A DNA stretch of 64,000 nucleotides from Chloroflexota bacterium (GTDB lineage: Bacteria; Chloroflexota; Anaerolineae; Anaerolineales; UBA11579), in contig JABFGG010000002.1 in assembly GCA_013112575.1 (NCBI GenBank), positions 124,001 through 188,000 on the forward strand. Reading direction: 5' to 3'. The notes beneath the pieces are model-generated. The model saw only the letters and a list, made by a program, of their open reading frames with translations, ran no database searches and had not been told where the DNA came from. A program made the translations under genes and the position numbers. Below, one piece after another: positions 17,375 to 26,706 of the stretch. Every line of letters begins with the position of its first letter. Positions within the stretch are counted from its first letter, which is position 1.

Positions 17375-18952
17375 TTAACTCTGATCCTTCTTTAGATCCT
17401 CAATTCTGATGTGAATATCTCGGAGCAAAGCGTGTGCTTGATCCTCTTCTGGCAGATCTTCAAGAATTCCGCGTAAGGCCTGTAGATCAGGGGGGTCTTT
17501 CTTCAGGCCACTCTCGATCTTTTCTTTGGTGACTTTGATAGCGATGTGCCGACTTTCAATGTCACCAAGTTTCTGATAAGCATCATCTAAGTCTTTTTGT
17601 ACATCAATCAATACCCCTTCTGGGTCTCCAAGCTCCCGGATCAACTCTTCGACATCTCTGAGCTCTTGGTCAATCTCCCTGAAAGGGATTGACTGTAGAT
17701 TGAATTTCAACTGGCGCAAAGCTGCGTTCAGCTTGATGGTCGCGGCTTGTTTTAGCTTTACTCGCAATTCAGTTTGAGTTTTCCCGATCAGTTCTGGCAA
17801 TGCAGTAAAGCCGGGGAAGATGTTGCGTGCCTTTTGGTATTCTGCAAGCCGGGTGCGCGGTTCCAGCAAATAGGCAGCATTTTTTATGATCTCTTGAACT
17901 TCAAGCCATTTCTTGTGATTGGAATCTGCTTTTAGCTTGACCTTTGAATATGAATAGTAAGTTTCTAATCCCTTAAATTCTTCAATGAACTCGCTCAATT
18001 GCTCCAGATAGAGCAAGGCCACACCAGGCTCTGATTCAATGATCTTTTCCGCTTCTGCACAACGGTCCTTGACCGTGGATTCACGAGCTTGGCGGAGGTT
18101 TTCGAGGGCTTTTTGCTGTAGTTCTGCGATTGATACTTCCTTAGTCGGATCGTCAGGATCCTCTACTCTGAAGACCTGTTTATCAATTAACTCTGCATAA
18201 GCTTTTACTTGCTCCTCAAATTGCTGCATGGCCCCCATGGTTTGGGCACCCTCGATTTTATAGGCAATTTCCCTGCGCACCTTTTCAGCTTCGTCAATGA
18301 AGTTTTGTAGTCCACTGATGCCAGGATGGTTTGGCCGTTCGCTGATGAATTTGCGAGCTAATCTGAGGCCATTCAATAAATCAGGATAATCATCATGTTC
18401 TTGAAGCAAGCGTTTCGCTCGCTGAATTTCGCTCATGGCGTTTTTGGCTTCTATACTCTCGATGCTTCTTTGTCTATCCTCTAAATCTGTTGGTAACTCG
18501 AAGCTAGCATGAAGCATATGCTCTTTGTGGTTAAACGTGCTTGAAACAGCATCCAGAACAAATTCGTACACTTTCTCTAATTCAGGATTGAGCAAGATCT
18601 TGACCCCCACTTCTTTGAGTTCGCTCTCTACAAACTCTGGAACTGTTGAAAAACTTATGTAGCAGATATTGTAGGTCCATCCTTCGAGAGCAGAAATCAC
18701 ATTTATAATCCTTGGAAGTGTAGAAAAAGAAGATTCGCGTCCTGGCCCTGCGTCCTCAATAAAAAGAGCAATAATCTTCTTCGGGGCATTAGTATTAGTA
18801 ATACTGAGGTCAGGCGCTGAATCTCCAACTGAAGATGGAAATCTTGGAGGTTTCTGAAAGACACTAAGCACATAATTTGGAGACAGCTCCACTTTGAGCC
18901 AGTCGACCAAAGTTAAGATATATGCTTCTATATCAATTTTCTTATTTTTCAT
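17375..18952 (-). CDS. Unknown protein with helical-repeat C-terminal half
   Basis: A 525-residue soluble protein I do not recognise. Residues 1-160 are mixed alpha/beta, with predicted strands around IIALFIEDAG and YNICYISFS, and could be a nucleotide- or sensor-type domain, but no motif is diagnostic. Residues 160-525 are almost wholly helical, rich in Glu/Lys/Leu with heptad-like spacing, suggesting coiled coil or TPR-like hairpins. The ATG overlaps the stop region of the upstream membrane-protein gene by 11 bases, so the two are translationally coupled and probably act together. No ribosome site is clear. Confidence 0.6.
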   Translation of the reverse strand: MKNKKIDIEAYILTLVDWLKVELSPNYVLSVFQKPPRFPSSVGDSAPDLSITNTNAPKKIIALFIEDAGPGRESSFSTLPRIINVISALEGWTYNICYISFSTVPEFVESELKEVGVKILLNPELEKVYEFVLDAVSSTFNHKEHMLHASFELPTDLEDRQRSIESIEAKNAMSEIQRAKRLLQEHDDYPDLLNGLRLARKFISERPNHPGISGLQNFIDEAEKVRREIAYKIEGAQTMGAMQQFEEQVKAYAELIDKQVFRVEDPDDPTKEVSIAELQQKALENLRQARESTVKDRCAEAEKIIESEPGVALLYLEQLSEFIEEFKGLETYYSYSKVKLKADSNHKKWLEVQEIIKNAAYLLEPRTRLAEYQKARNIFPGFTALPELIGKTQTELRVKLKQAATIKLNAALRQLKFNLQSIPFREIDQELRDVEELIRELGDPEGVLIDVQKDLDDAYQKLGDIESRHIAIKVTKEKIESGLKKDPPDLQALRGILEDLPEEDQAHALLRDIHIRIEDLKKDQS

Positions 18953-19547
18953 TGTATCTAAATTCCATTCGCGCTTGCATCACATTGAGGCCAGTCCAAA
19001 CAACGGCAACCAAGATAATCACAATAAGATCGCGAATCGCCGTAGCTACATCTCCAGCAATAAGCCATACAGCAATAAAAGTTAGCAGGCCGATTAAGAT
19101 TTTTTCCCCTTGCTTTTTGGTAAACATTTCTTGAAAAAGTTTTGTTGGTGAATGAATTTCACCTTTAGGAAGTTTAATGTTGTTGATCTCAGTACGAATA
19201 TTGCATCCAGGCAAATCGAGAGCGTTCTCTAATCTTTCTGATTTCAATAACTGATTAGCTGTAACAAGAATTCTGTTACTCTCATTTCTCAGCTTGCTGA
19301 GATCAACATTACTCCCAATGAGTTCTAAATGGATTTTTATTGTACGGATATCTGATTTCCAGATAATAAACAAGTAACCTGGAAATTCATTGGCATATTG
19401 CGCTTTTTTTATTAAATTAGTATTTTGCCAGAAGGATTTGTCTATTGTCTCTGGAACATCACTTGATTCGCCCCAACTACTTATTAATTGCTTGGTAAGG
19501 TCAACGGGTAAATCTTTTTTGCTGGTTAGTGTAATCTCTGAATACAT
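18942..19547 (-). CDS. Membrane protein of unknown function
   Basis: A 201-residue protein. Residues 1-135 are soluble and mixed alpha/beta (YLFIIWKSDIRTIKIHLELIGSNVDL). Two adjacent hydrophobic helices follow at about 150-190 (ILIGLLTFIAVWLIAGDVAT and LIVIILVAVVWTGLNVM), with a short basic tail. It is the first gene of a two-gene unit with the downstream helical protein (11-base overlap). I recognise no family. This pair is more AT-rich than its surroundings, which may hint at separate ancestry. Confidence 0.55.
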   Translation of the reverse strand: MYSEITLTSKKDLPVDLTKQLISSWGESSDVPETIDKSFWQNTNLIKKAQYANEFPGYLFIIWKSDIRTIKIHLELIGSNVDLSKLRNESNRILVTANQLLKSERLENALDLPGCNIRTEINNIKLPKGEIHSPTKLFQEMFTKKQGEKILIGLLTFIAVWLIAGDVATAIRDLIVIILVAVVWTGLNVMQARMEFRYNEK

Positions 19548-19734
19548 CTATCCTGAACCCTAAAAATCAACTATACATCAATATTACATAGTTTATCATA
19601 CACAATTGCATTAAGACCTTAAAACGTATTGATGATTAGGTTTCATAAACAATTCTCAAGATTTCAAGACTTGATAGCTTTTGAGAGTGGGGAAATTGAC
19701 ATTTAGGCTGCCTCGTGATATTTTTAACGAAAGA

Positions 19735-19748
19735 ACCGACTGGTCGGT
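19735..19748. promoter_or_regulatory. TetR operator palindrome
   Basis: ACCGAC-TG-GTCGGT is an inverted repeat with six perfect pairs and a two-base centre, the usual form of a TetR-family site. It ends one base before a perfect -10 box and 18 bases before the regulator's start codon. A bound dimer would cover the spacer of that promoter, so autorepression of the regulator and the men operon behind it is the natural reading. Confidence 0.75.
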
Positions 19749-19749
19749 C

Positions 19750-19755
19750 TATAAT
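19750..19755 (+). promoter_or_regulatory. -10 box for the tetR-men operon
   Basis: A perfect TATAAT lies 10 bases before ATG 19766. Transcription would start near 19762, leaving only a few untranslated bases, so the mRNA would be nearly leaderless; no ribosome site exists before the ATG. A -35 box is not obvious; TTAACG at 19724 would give an over-long spacer. Confidence 0.6.
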
Positions 19756-19765
19756 TGGCCTTAGC

Positions 19766-20401
19766 ATGAAAACAGAAGAAAAAGCACCTCCCGAAGAGAA
19801 GAAAACCTACCGGCAGATATTGGATGCTGCTGTTGAAGTCTTTGCCAGCAAAGGCTATCACAGCACTCGCGTTGATGACATCGTCAAGTCATCCGGAACC
19901 TCCAAGGGCGCTTTCTATTTCTATTTCCCCAGCAAAGAAAAGATATTCCTCTCCGTAGTCGATGACTTTGCCAACCGCCTGGCTGAAGCATTAGAAGAAT
20001 CGATTGAGCAGGAAGAGCAGGGCATCCAGCGCGTGGATGCTGCCTTACAAAGATGCTTGCGCATTTTTGGCAAATATCGTTATCTCGCCAAAATATTCCT
20101 GATCCAGGCGGCAGGCATTGGTCCGGCCTTTGAAGAAAAGCGCATGGACATCCACAGTCGTTTTGCTCAAACCATCAAGGTTTACCTGGATCAGGCTATT
20201 GAAGAGGGCGACATCCCTGCAATTGATACGCAAGTAGCCTCGCTGGCCTGGATGGGCGCTATCAACGAAGTGGTCATTCGCTGGGTGCTCACCGGCGAAC
20301 CTGAACCGGAACGTTCATTGCCAGCCCTACGCACGATTTTGCTGCGCAGTGTAGGTGTCTCCGAGAGTGATATTCAGAAGCTGGAAGCAACCCAGGTATG
20401 A
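19766..20401 (+). CDS. TetR family transcriptional regulator
   Basis: A 211-residue regulator. The N-terminal helix-turn-helix domain (about residues 15-60) has the standard pattern ILDAAVEVFASKGYHSTRVDDIVKSS and GAFYFYFPSKEKIF; the C-terminal part is the ligand-binding helical domain with a WMGAINEVVIRWVLTGE helix. ATG 19766 is chosen over an upstream frame extension from 19715, which would start ahead of the promoter and operator. The stop overlaps menF (ATGA at 20398-20401), so regulator and menaquinone genes are one operon. The inducer is unknown; a menaquinone precursor or a hydrophobic compound is possible. Confidence 0.9.
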   Translation: MKTEEKAPPEEKKTYRQILDAAVEVFASKGYHSTRVDDIVKSSGTSKGAFYFYFPSKEKIFLSVVDDFANRLAEALEESIEQEEQGIQRVDAALQRCLRIFGKYRYLAKIFLIQAAGIGPAFEEKRMDIHSRFAQTIKVYLDQAIEEGDIPAIDTQVASLAWMGAINEVVIRWVLTGEPEPERSLPALRTILLRSVGVSESDIQKLEATQV

Positions 20402-21789
20402 TCTCCACCCAGACTTTCACCGAACAGGCCACTCGCATCCTTAGCTATACGGTGCCTTTTGAGGATGTGTCTTTACTTGATTTTCTGTGCGCTTATCCCG
20501 ATGAAACACGCCTGTATGTAGAGAATGGCCGCACCTCTGTAGCGATTGCCGGGGTGGGCACAGTCGCGACCTTGACCGCATCGGGTGAAGACCGCTTTGC
20601 ATCCATTCGCCAACAAAGCGCAGCCCTATTTGAGCAATTGCATATTTCGAATAATTCAAGCGATGCGCCTGCTCCTCAACTGATCGGTGGGGCTTCATTT
20701 GACCCACATTTCAAAGCTGGAGGGATTTGGTCTGGCTTTGCTTCTGCCACTTTTGTACTGCCACGCATTTCAATCACACGCATCAAGGGACAATATTGGC
20801 TAACACTCAATGCTTTGAGTGAAAATGGTGATGTTGAAGCTGATTTGATCTCCGAGCTTGAAGCCACAGCCCGATCAATAAAGCAAAACGTCCGCTCCGG
20901 TCAGCAGTCCTCGAATGGTCACCATCAAACTGAACTGGCTAAAGATAGCCTCAGTATCCCTCTCAAGCCACTAACAGACTGGCGCAGCATGCTGGAGACA
21001 GCCATTGCACGTATCCATGCTGGTGAGATCGACAAGGTTGTCTTGTCCCGCGCCCTCAAGTTCATCGCCCAGGATGCCATCGATCCCCTGGCTGTATTGG
21101 ATATCCTTGATGCCCAATACCCCGATTGTTACCGTTTTTTGATGGAGTTTGAACCCGGCAATGCTTTCTTCGGCGCTACCCCAGAACTCCTCGCCTCGGT
21201 TCATGATGGCGAGATGCGCACGATGGCCCTAGCAGGCTCCGCCCCGCGTGGCGACAACCAAACGGATGATGATGCCTTTGGCCATGAACTGTTGGCTAAT
21301 GCCAAGGAGCAGCAGGAACATAACCTGGTCATCCGCCAGATCAAGAACAATCTGGATGCTATTACCCAAAGTCTGGATGTCTCTCCCGAACCGAGCCTGA
21401 TGCGCCTCAAGAACATCCAGCACATCCGCACTGATATCCGCGGTGACATGAAAGCTGGCCACAATGTGCTGAACGTGGTTGACGCTTTGCATCCTACCCC
21501 CGCAGTGGGCGGCAACCCGCGCCCCAAAGCTTTGGAAATCATCACGGAACTCGAGCCGCAGAGTCGCGGCTGGTATGCGGCCCCTATCGGCTGGATGGAT
21601 GCCAATGGCGATGGTGAATTCGTGGTGGGCTTGCGCTCCGGTGTTAGCCTGGATAATGAAGCCCTGCTATATAGCGGTGCTGGTATTTTGGGTGCCTCTG
21701 ACCCAGACCGTGAGTGGGACGAAACCGAGCGCAAATTCCGGCCCATGTTGAACGCCTTGCAAAGAAGTCATAATCATGAAGGCCGCTAA
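20398..21789 (+). CDS. menF: Isochorismate synthase
   Basis: The enzyme converts chorismate to isochorismate, the first step of menaquinone synthesis. The product has 463 residues and the chorismate-binding fold in its C-terminal 270 residues. Visible motifs are KVVLSRALKF, FFGATPELL, AGSAPRG, HELLANAKEQQEHNLV, HPTPAVGGNPRPKALE and RGWYAAPIGWMDANGDGEF. The loop Lys that acts as base is within KVVLSRA, as in isochorismate rather than anthranilate synthases. It is translationally coupled to tetR by an ATGA overlap and overlaps menD by 14 bases. Confidence 0.93.
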   Translation: MISTQTFTEQATRILSYTVPFEDVSLLDFLCAYPDETRLYVENGRTSVAIAGVGTVATLTASGEDRFASIRQQSAALFEQLHISNNSSDAPAPQLIGGASFDPHFKAGGIWSGFASATFVLPRISITRIKGQYWLTLNALSENGDVEADLISELEATARSIKQNVRSGQQSSNGHHQTELAKDSLSIPLKPLTDWRSMLETAIARIHAGEIDKVVLSRALKFIAQDAIDPLAVLDILDAQYPDCYRFLMEFEPGNAFFGATPELLASVHDGEMRTMALAGSAPRGDNQTDDDAFGHELLANAKEQQEHNLVIRQIKNNLDAITQSLDVSPEPSLMRLKNIQHIRTDIRGDMKAGHNVLNVVDALHPTPAVGGNPRPKALEIITELEPQSRGWYAAPIGWMDANGDGEFVVGLRSGVSLDNEALLYSGAGILGASDPDREWDETERKFRPMLNALQRSHNHEGR

Positions 21790-23560
21790 CAAGAATGCTC
21801 TCTGGGCACAGACCTTTGTAGATGAGTTGGCTCGTCAGGGTGTCGAAGCTGTTTGCATAGCCCCCGGTTCTCGTTCCACCCCGCTCGTATTCGCATTCGC
21901 CCAAACCGAAAATATCAAAGTTTATTCGCATCTGGATGAACGCAGTGCGGCATATTTTGCCTTAGGTATGTCCCGCGCCAGTGGCAAACCAGTAGCCCTT
22001 GTATGTACCTCTGGTACAGCTGCTGCCAATTTCTTCCCCGCTGTCATCGAAGCCAATTACTCAGAAGTGCCCTTGTTGGTTCTGACTGCCGACCGCCCGG
22101 CAGAATTGCGTGAGAGTGGCGCCAACCAGACCATTGACCAGATCAAACTCTATGGCGACCATGTGCGCTGGTTCACTGACGTTGCTCCCCCGGAAGCACA
22201 GCCTGCCGCCAATATGCTGCGTTATTTGCGCACCTTGGCAGCCCGCGCAGTGGCAACCAGCCAGGGAGTGTTGCCCGGCCCTGTGCACCTGAACTTCCCT
22301 TTCCGTAAACCTCTGGAGCCCACGCCTGTTGATGGGGATTTCTCCCCAGATCTGGATCAATTGAATGGTTCTGATTTTGATAAACCCTTTGTGAGTTTTG
22401 AGTGTAGTGAATTGTCCCCAAGAGATCAACAAGTCACCGCTCTTACTGAGACTATCCAGAAGAGTCGACGCGGTCTCATCATTTGCGGCCCGCGCTGCCC
22501 GGCAGGTGGCTTCCCACAAGTTGTAACAGAATTGGCGAAGGTTACTGGATTCCCGGTTCTTGCCGATGCCTTGTCAGGCCTTCGTTTTGGATCACATGTC
22601 TCAGGTGCCCAAAACCTCATCCTTGGCGGCTACGAAAGTTATCTGGGCAATCAGTACTTCCACGAATTGGATGACCCAGAACTTGTGCTCCATTTTGGTG
22701 ATGTGCTCACCTCAAAGCAGCTCAATGATTACCTTGGCCGTCAAACTGGAATGCAGCGTGTCCAGGTTTCTTCCTCAGGTCGTTGGCGAGACGATACATT
22801 CCAAACCACAGATTTTATGCATGTAGACCCCAGCTTGCTTTGCCAGCGTTTGGTGACTGCCCTTGATTTTGGTGAATTGTCTGAATGGACAGGATTCTAT
22901 CAAGCTGCTGAAGCCGCAACCTGGAAAACCCTGGAAGAATGGCGCAACAAACCTGATTTTGAGGCCCGCACATTACTGGATGTGGTTGAGGCATCGCCTG
23001 ACAAGGCAACCCTTTACGTTGCCAGCAGCCTGCCCGTGCGCCACCTCGACCAATTCGTGCGCCCTAATGAGAAGAAGCTCAGGGTATTCGCCAACCGTGG
23101 GGCCAGTGGCATTGATGGCACGGTATCCAGTGCCCTGGGTGCTGCGGCCGCATCCGATGGCCCTACCGTGTTAGTGAGTGGCGACCTCGCTTTTTATCAC
23201 GACATGAATGGGCTGCTGGCTACTAAAAGAAACAATATCCCAATGACTTTTGTAGTCATTAACAATGATGGTGGTGGCATCTTTCATCGCTTACCTGTGG
23301 CCGAATTCGAACCCGAGTTCACCAATTTGTTCCTCACGCCGCACGGCTTGAGATTTGAGCATGCCGCCGCCATGTATGGCCTGGATTACACATTGCTTGA
23401 AAAAGGAACTGAACTTCAGCGCCAAGTACAACAATCCATAGCAAATCAAAAGGGCAGCATCATTGAGGTCCTCAGCGACTCGGCTGCCTACGAAAAAGAG
23501 CGGCGAGCTTTTACGGCCGCTGTTCAAGAGAAACTTCAAATCAAACAAGCATCATCTTAG
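21776..23560 (+). CDS. menD: SEPHCHC synthase (MenD)
   Basis: 2-Succinyl-5-enolpyruvyl-6-hydroxy-3-cyclohexene-1-carboxylate synthase, a thiamine-diphosphate enzyme that joins isochorismate and 2-oxoglutarate. The 594 residues match the family length. The N-terminal domain has APGSRSTPLVFAF and the conserved TSGTAAANFFPAVIEA; ESGANQTIDQ carries residues used for isochorismate. The C-terminal domain has NRGASGIDGT, GDLAFYHDMNGL (the GD of the diphosphate motif) and NNDGGGIFHRLP. It starts inside the end of menF and is followed 24 bases later by menB with an AGGAG ribosome site. Confidence 0.95.
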   Translation: MKAANKNALWAQTFVDELARQGVEAVCIAPGSRSTPLVFAFAQTENIKVYSHLDERSAAYFALGMSRASGKPVALVCTSGTAAANFFPAVIEANYSEVPLLVLTADRPAELRESGANQTIDQIKLYGDHVRWFTDVAPPEAQPAANMLRYLRTLAARAVATSQGVLPGPVHLNFPFRKPLEPTPVDGDFSPDLDQLNGSDFDKPFVSFECSELSPRDQQVTALTETIQKSRRGLIICGPRCPAGGFPQVVTELAKVTGFPVLADALSGLRFGSHVSGAQNLILGGYESYLGNQYFHELDDPELVLHFGDVLTSKQLNDYLGRQTGMQRVQVSSSGRWRDDTFQTTDFMHVDPSLLCQRLVTALDFGELSEWTGFYQAAEAATWKTLEEWRNKPDFEARTLLDVVEASPDKATLYVASSLPVRHLDQFVRPNEKKLRVFANRGASGIDGTVSSALGAAAASDGPTVLVSGDLAFYHDMNGLLATKRNNIPMTFVVINNDGGGIFHRLPVAEFEPEFTNLFLTPHGLRFEHAAAMYGLDYTLLEKGTELQRQVQQSIANQKGSIIEVLSDSAAYEKERRAFTAAVQEKLQIKQASS

Positions 23561-23584
23561 AACTATTAGGAGAATAAGAACAAA

Positions 23585-24415
23585 ATGACCGATTGGGTAG
23601 TAGTCAAAGAATACGAAGATATCACTTATCACAAGGCGGATGGTATGGCGCGTATCGCCTTTAACCGACCTGAGGTGCGCAACGCTTTCCGTCCCGAAAC
23701 GATTATGGAAATGATCGAGGCTTTTGAAAATGCCTGGGAAGACTCACGTATTGGAGTCGTTTTACTGACAGGCAACGGCCCGGCCAAGGATGGCAAATAT
23801 GCCTTTTGTGCGGGGGGCGACCAGCGCGTGCGCGGCGAGGCCGGTTACGTTGGCAAGGATGGCGTGCCGCGCCTTAACGTATTGAAATTGCAGCGCATTA
23901 TCCGCTCCATGTCAAAACCAGTCATCGCATTGGTACCAGGTTACGCTATCGGTGGCGGACATGTCTTGCATGTTATGTGCGATCTGACCATTGCGGCCGA
24001 TAATGCCGTCTTTGGCCAGACTGGTCCCAAGGTGGGCAGTTTTGATGGCGGTTTCGGTTCAACCTTTTTGGCGCAAATGGTCGGCCAGAAGAAAGCCCGC
24101 GAGATCTGGTACCTCTGCCGCCAATACTCAGCCGAGGAAGCCCTCGAGATGGGCATGGTCAACACGGTTGTACCCATCGATAAGCTGGAAGAGGAGGGCG
24201 CAAAGTGGGCCCAGGAGATCCTGGAAAAAAGCCCCATTGCGATCCGCACCCTCAAATCTGCCTTTAACGCCGAGTTGGACGGCCAGGCTGGCTTACAGGA
24301 ATTGGCTGGCAATGCCACTATGCTTTATTACATGTCTGAAGAAGGCCAGGAAGGCCGCAACGCCTATTTAGAAAAGCGTAAACCGGAGTTTAACAAGTAT
24401 CCCTGGTTACCCTAG
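23585..24415 (+). CDS. menB: 1,4-Dihydroxy-2-naphthoyl-CoA synthase
   Basis: A crotonase-fold enzyme that closes the second ring of menaquinone from succinylbenzoyl-CoA. It has 276 residues. The oxyanion-hole region is [13 protein letters not shown], followed by [20 protein letters not shown] and the MenB-typical [14 protein letters not shown]. The AGGDQ form separates it from ordinary enoyl-CoA hydratases. It lies between menD and menE in the men operon, with 8 bases to menE. Confidence 0.95.
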   Translation: MTDWVVVKEYEDITYHKADGMARIAFNRPEVRNAFRPETIMEMIEAFENAWEDSRIGVVLLTGNGPAKDGKYAFCAGGDQRVRGEAGYVGKDGVPRLNVLKLQRIIRSMSKPVIALVPGYAIGGGHVLHVMCDLTIAADNAVFGQTGPKVGSFDGGFGSTFLAQMVGQKKAREIWYLCRQYSAEEALEMGMVNTVVPIDKLEEEGAKWAQEILEKSPIAIRTLKSAFNAELDGQAGLQELAGNATMLYYMSEEGQEGRNAYLEKRKPEFNKYPWLP

Positions 24416-24423
24416 GAAAAACC

Positions 24424-25875
24424 ATGCAGGACTGGTTGGCACAACGCGCCCGCAGCACCCCTGATAAGCTCGCCCTGGTATTTGGCGATCGGCAATGGAC
24501 CTATAGCGAGCTGGATGCCTGGGCTTCAAACCTCGCTGCATATTTACACGCGCGAGGTGTAGAGACGGGTCAGCGCGTCGGTGTCCTATTGCCCAACCAA
24601 CCTGTATTTGTGGCTCTCATTCACGCCCTGGTACGTCTGGGTGCTATCCAAGTGCCACTCAATATCCGCCTTACTGAAGAGGAGTTGAGTTGGCAGTTAA
24701 AGACCGCAGCTTGTGAATTCCTCATTGTCAACCCTGAAACTCAATCTTTGATTAGTAGTGAGATAGAAGTAGAAATCTTAGATTTGGCTGAAGTGCCCGA
24801 ATCTCCAGTCTCCAATCTCGAATCCCTCATCGATACTTTCAACCCTGACCGAATCCACGCCATCTTCTTCACCTCCGGCACTACGGGTAAACCTAAGGGT
24901 GCACGCCTGACTTTCAACAACCATTTTTGGAGCGCTTCTGCTTCTGCCTATCGCCTGGGTGTCCTGCCAGACGATCGTTGGCTCTTGTGTATGCCGCTCT
25001 ACCATATTGGTGGGCAGGCCATTGTTTTACGCAGTTGTCTGTATGGCAAAGCCATTGAGTTGCAGGATGGCTTCGATGTTGATGCTGTATATCAATCGAT
25101 GGCGAATGGTCAAACCACACTGGTATCCCTTGTCCCAACCATGTTGCACCGCATTTTGGACAAGTATGACACCTCGGCTTTCCCCGAAGCTTTGCGCTGT
25201 ATTTTGTTGGGCGGCGCTCAGACAAGGGATGATTTAATTGCTCGCTCCCATGAGCTCGGCTTGCCCATTGCATTGACTTATGGTCTGACGGAAGCCGCAT
25301 CTCAAGTTGCCACCGCTTTACCCGAAGGCGTGCGCCGCAAACCCGGCAGCGTGGGCAAGCCCCTAATGTTTACTGAAATTACCATTCAAGATGAGGATGG
25401 GCACAAATTATCCACAAATGAGATCGGTGAGATCATTGTATCCGGCCCAACGGTCATGGCTGGTTACGAAGGACAATCTGATGCCGATGGGAGTATCAAC
25501 ACCGGCGACCTGGGTTATTTGGATGAAGACGGCGATTTATGGGTGGTCAATCGCCGCAGTGATCTCATCGTCAGTGGTGGTGAGAACGTCTATCCCGCTG
25601 AAGTGGAGGCTGCCTTGTTGAAACATCCTGCTGTGCAAGAAGCATGTGTCGTTGGCATTGACGACACTGAGTGGGGCCAGCATGTGGCCGTTGCCCTGGT
25701 AGCTACTGATATCGATAAAGATGAATTGTTGGACTTTGCCCGTAAGTATCTGGCGGGCTATAAGCTACCCCGCACTCTGGTTTTCGTTAGGAAATTGCCC
25801 CGGACCGCCTCCGGTAAAGTTATTAGAGAAAAAGTTCGTCAAATAATTAATGATGAAATGATGGTGACGATATGA
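24424..25875 (+). CDS. menE: o-Succinylbenzoate-CoA ligase
   Basis: An acyl-adenylate-forming enzyme that activates o-succinylbenzoate with ATP and CoA. It has 483 residues with the standard ANL motifs: FFTSGTTGKPKGARLTF (A3), YHIGGQA, TYGLTEAASQVATAL (A5), NTGDLGYLDEDGDLWVV (A7/A8 hinge region) and LPRTASGKVIRE with the C-terminal catalytic Lys. The substrate is assigned from the men operon context. Its stop overlaps the next gene by an ATGA. Confidence 0.92.
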   Translation: MQDWLAQRARSTPDKLALVFGDRQWTYSELDAWASNLAAYLHARGVETGQRVGVLLPNQPVFVALIHALVRLGAIQVPLNIRLTEEELSWQLKTAACEFLIVNPETQSLISSEIEVEILDLAEVPESPVSNLESLIDTFNPDRIHAIFFTSGTTGKPKGARLTFNNHFWSASASAYRLGVLPDDRWLLCMPLYHIGGQAIVLRSCLYGKAIELQDGFDVDAVYQSMANGQTTLVSLVPTMLHRILDKYDTSAFPEALRCILLGGAQTRDDLIARSHELGLPIALTYGLTEAASQVATALPEGVRRKPGSVGKPLMFTEITIQDEDGHKLSTNEIGEIIVSGPTVMAGYEGQSDADGSINTGDLGYLDEDGDLWVVNRRSDLIVSGGENVYPAEVEAALLKHPAVQEACVVGIDDTEWGQHVAVALVATDIDKDELLDFARKYLAGYKLPRTLVFVRKLPRTASGKVIREKVRQIINDEMMVTI

Positions 25876-26705
25876 CGATAACAAATGAACGAATCTTAAA
25901 AAGTTTAAATCAACTGAACCAGACCCAAAGCCTACAATTGGCTCCTGACCTCAATGTTGGTGGCGAGCAGGTAATAATGATGGCTGGCCCGTGTTCGGTG
26001 GAGTCTTACGAGCAAACCCATGCTGTGGGAGCCGCTATCTACCAGATGGGTGGGCGTGTCTTGCGTGGCGGTGCCTTTAAACCGCGCACTTCACCACATG
26101 CCTTTCAAGGATTAGGTACTAAAGGCCTTGAGATTTTGCGCTCTGTGGCAGATGAATTCGGTTTGTTAGTCATCACTGAAGCGCTAGGAGTAGAGCACCT
26201 GCCAGAAGTTATGGAATATGCTGACATCATCCAGATCGGTAGCCGCAACATGCAGCACTTCCCGTTGTTGTGGGCTGTGGGCGAAACCGACAAACCTGTT
26301 CTCCTTAAGCGTGGCTTTATGTCCACCATTGATGAATGGTTGCTGGCAGCCGAGCACATCAGTACACGCGGCAATCACAACATCATGTTGTGTGAGCGCG
26401 GTATCCGCGGCTTTGATGATACGACCCGCAATGTCTTCGACACCACGGCCATTGCATTGGTCAAGCAGCGCAGCCCTTTCCCGGTTATTGCAGACCCCAG
26501 CCATGCCACTGGACAGACTGATCTGGTCTTGCCCGCGGCCCGTGCCGCCGTAGCAGCTGGGGCTGATGGCCTATTGGTAGAGTTCCATCCCAATCCCATT
26601 GAAGCCTTATCGGATGCTGAACAGGCTGTGCCGCTTTCGGAAATGCAGGATTTTTATTCTGAGGTTGATCGTATTGCCGCTGCTATGGGCCGCAGTCTGA
26701 CCTGA
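25872..26705 (+). CDS. aroF: 3-Deoxy-7-phosphoheptulonate synthase, without regulatory domain
   Basis: DAHP synthase joins phosphoenolpyruvate and erythrose 4-phosphate, the first shikimate step. This copy has 277 residues: a short N-terminal tail, then the type I-beta barrel with [54 protein letters not shown] and DPSHATGQTDL. It lacks the N-terminal ferredoxin-like domain that binds inhibitors in the second copy (29064-30113), so it may be unregulated by aromatic amino acids. Its place between menE and menH, with ATGA coupling, suggests dedicated precursor supply for menaquinone. Confidence 0.93.
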   Translation: MTITNERILKSLNQLNQTQSLQLAPDLNVGGEQVIMMAGPCSVESYEQTHAVGAAIYQMGGRVLRGGAFKPRTSPHAFQGLGTKGLEILRSVADEFGLLVITEALGVEHLPEVMEYADIIQIGSRNMQHFPLLWAVGETDKPVLLKRGFMSTIDEWLLAAEHISTRGNHNIMLCERGIRGFDDTTRNVFDTTAIALVKQRSPFPVIADPSHATGQTDLVLPAARAAVAAGADGLLVEFHPNPIEALSDAEQAVPLSEMQDFYSEVDRIAAAMGRSLT

Positions 26706-26706
26706 A

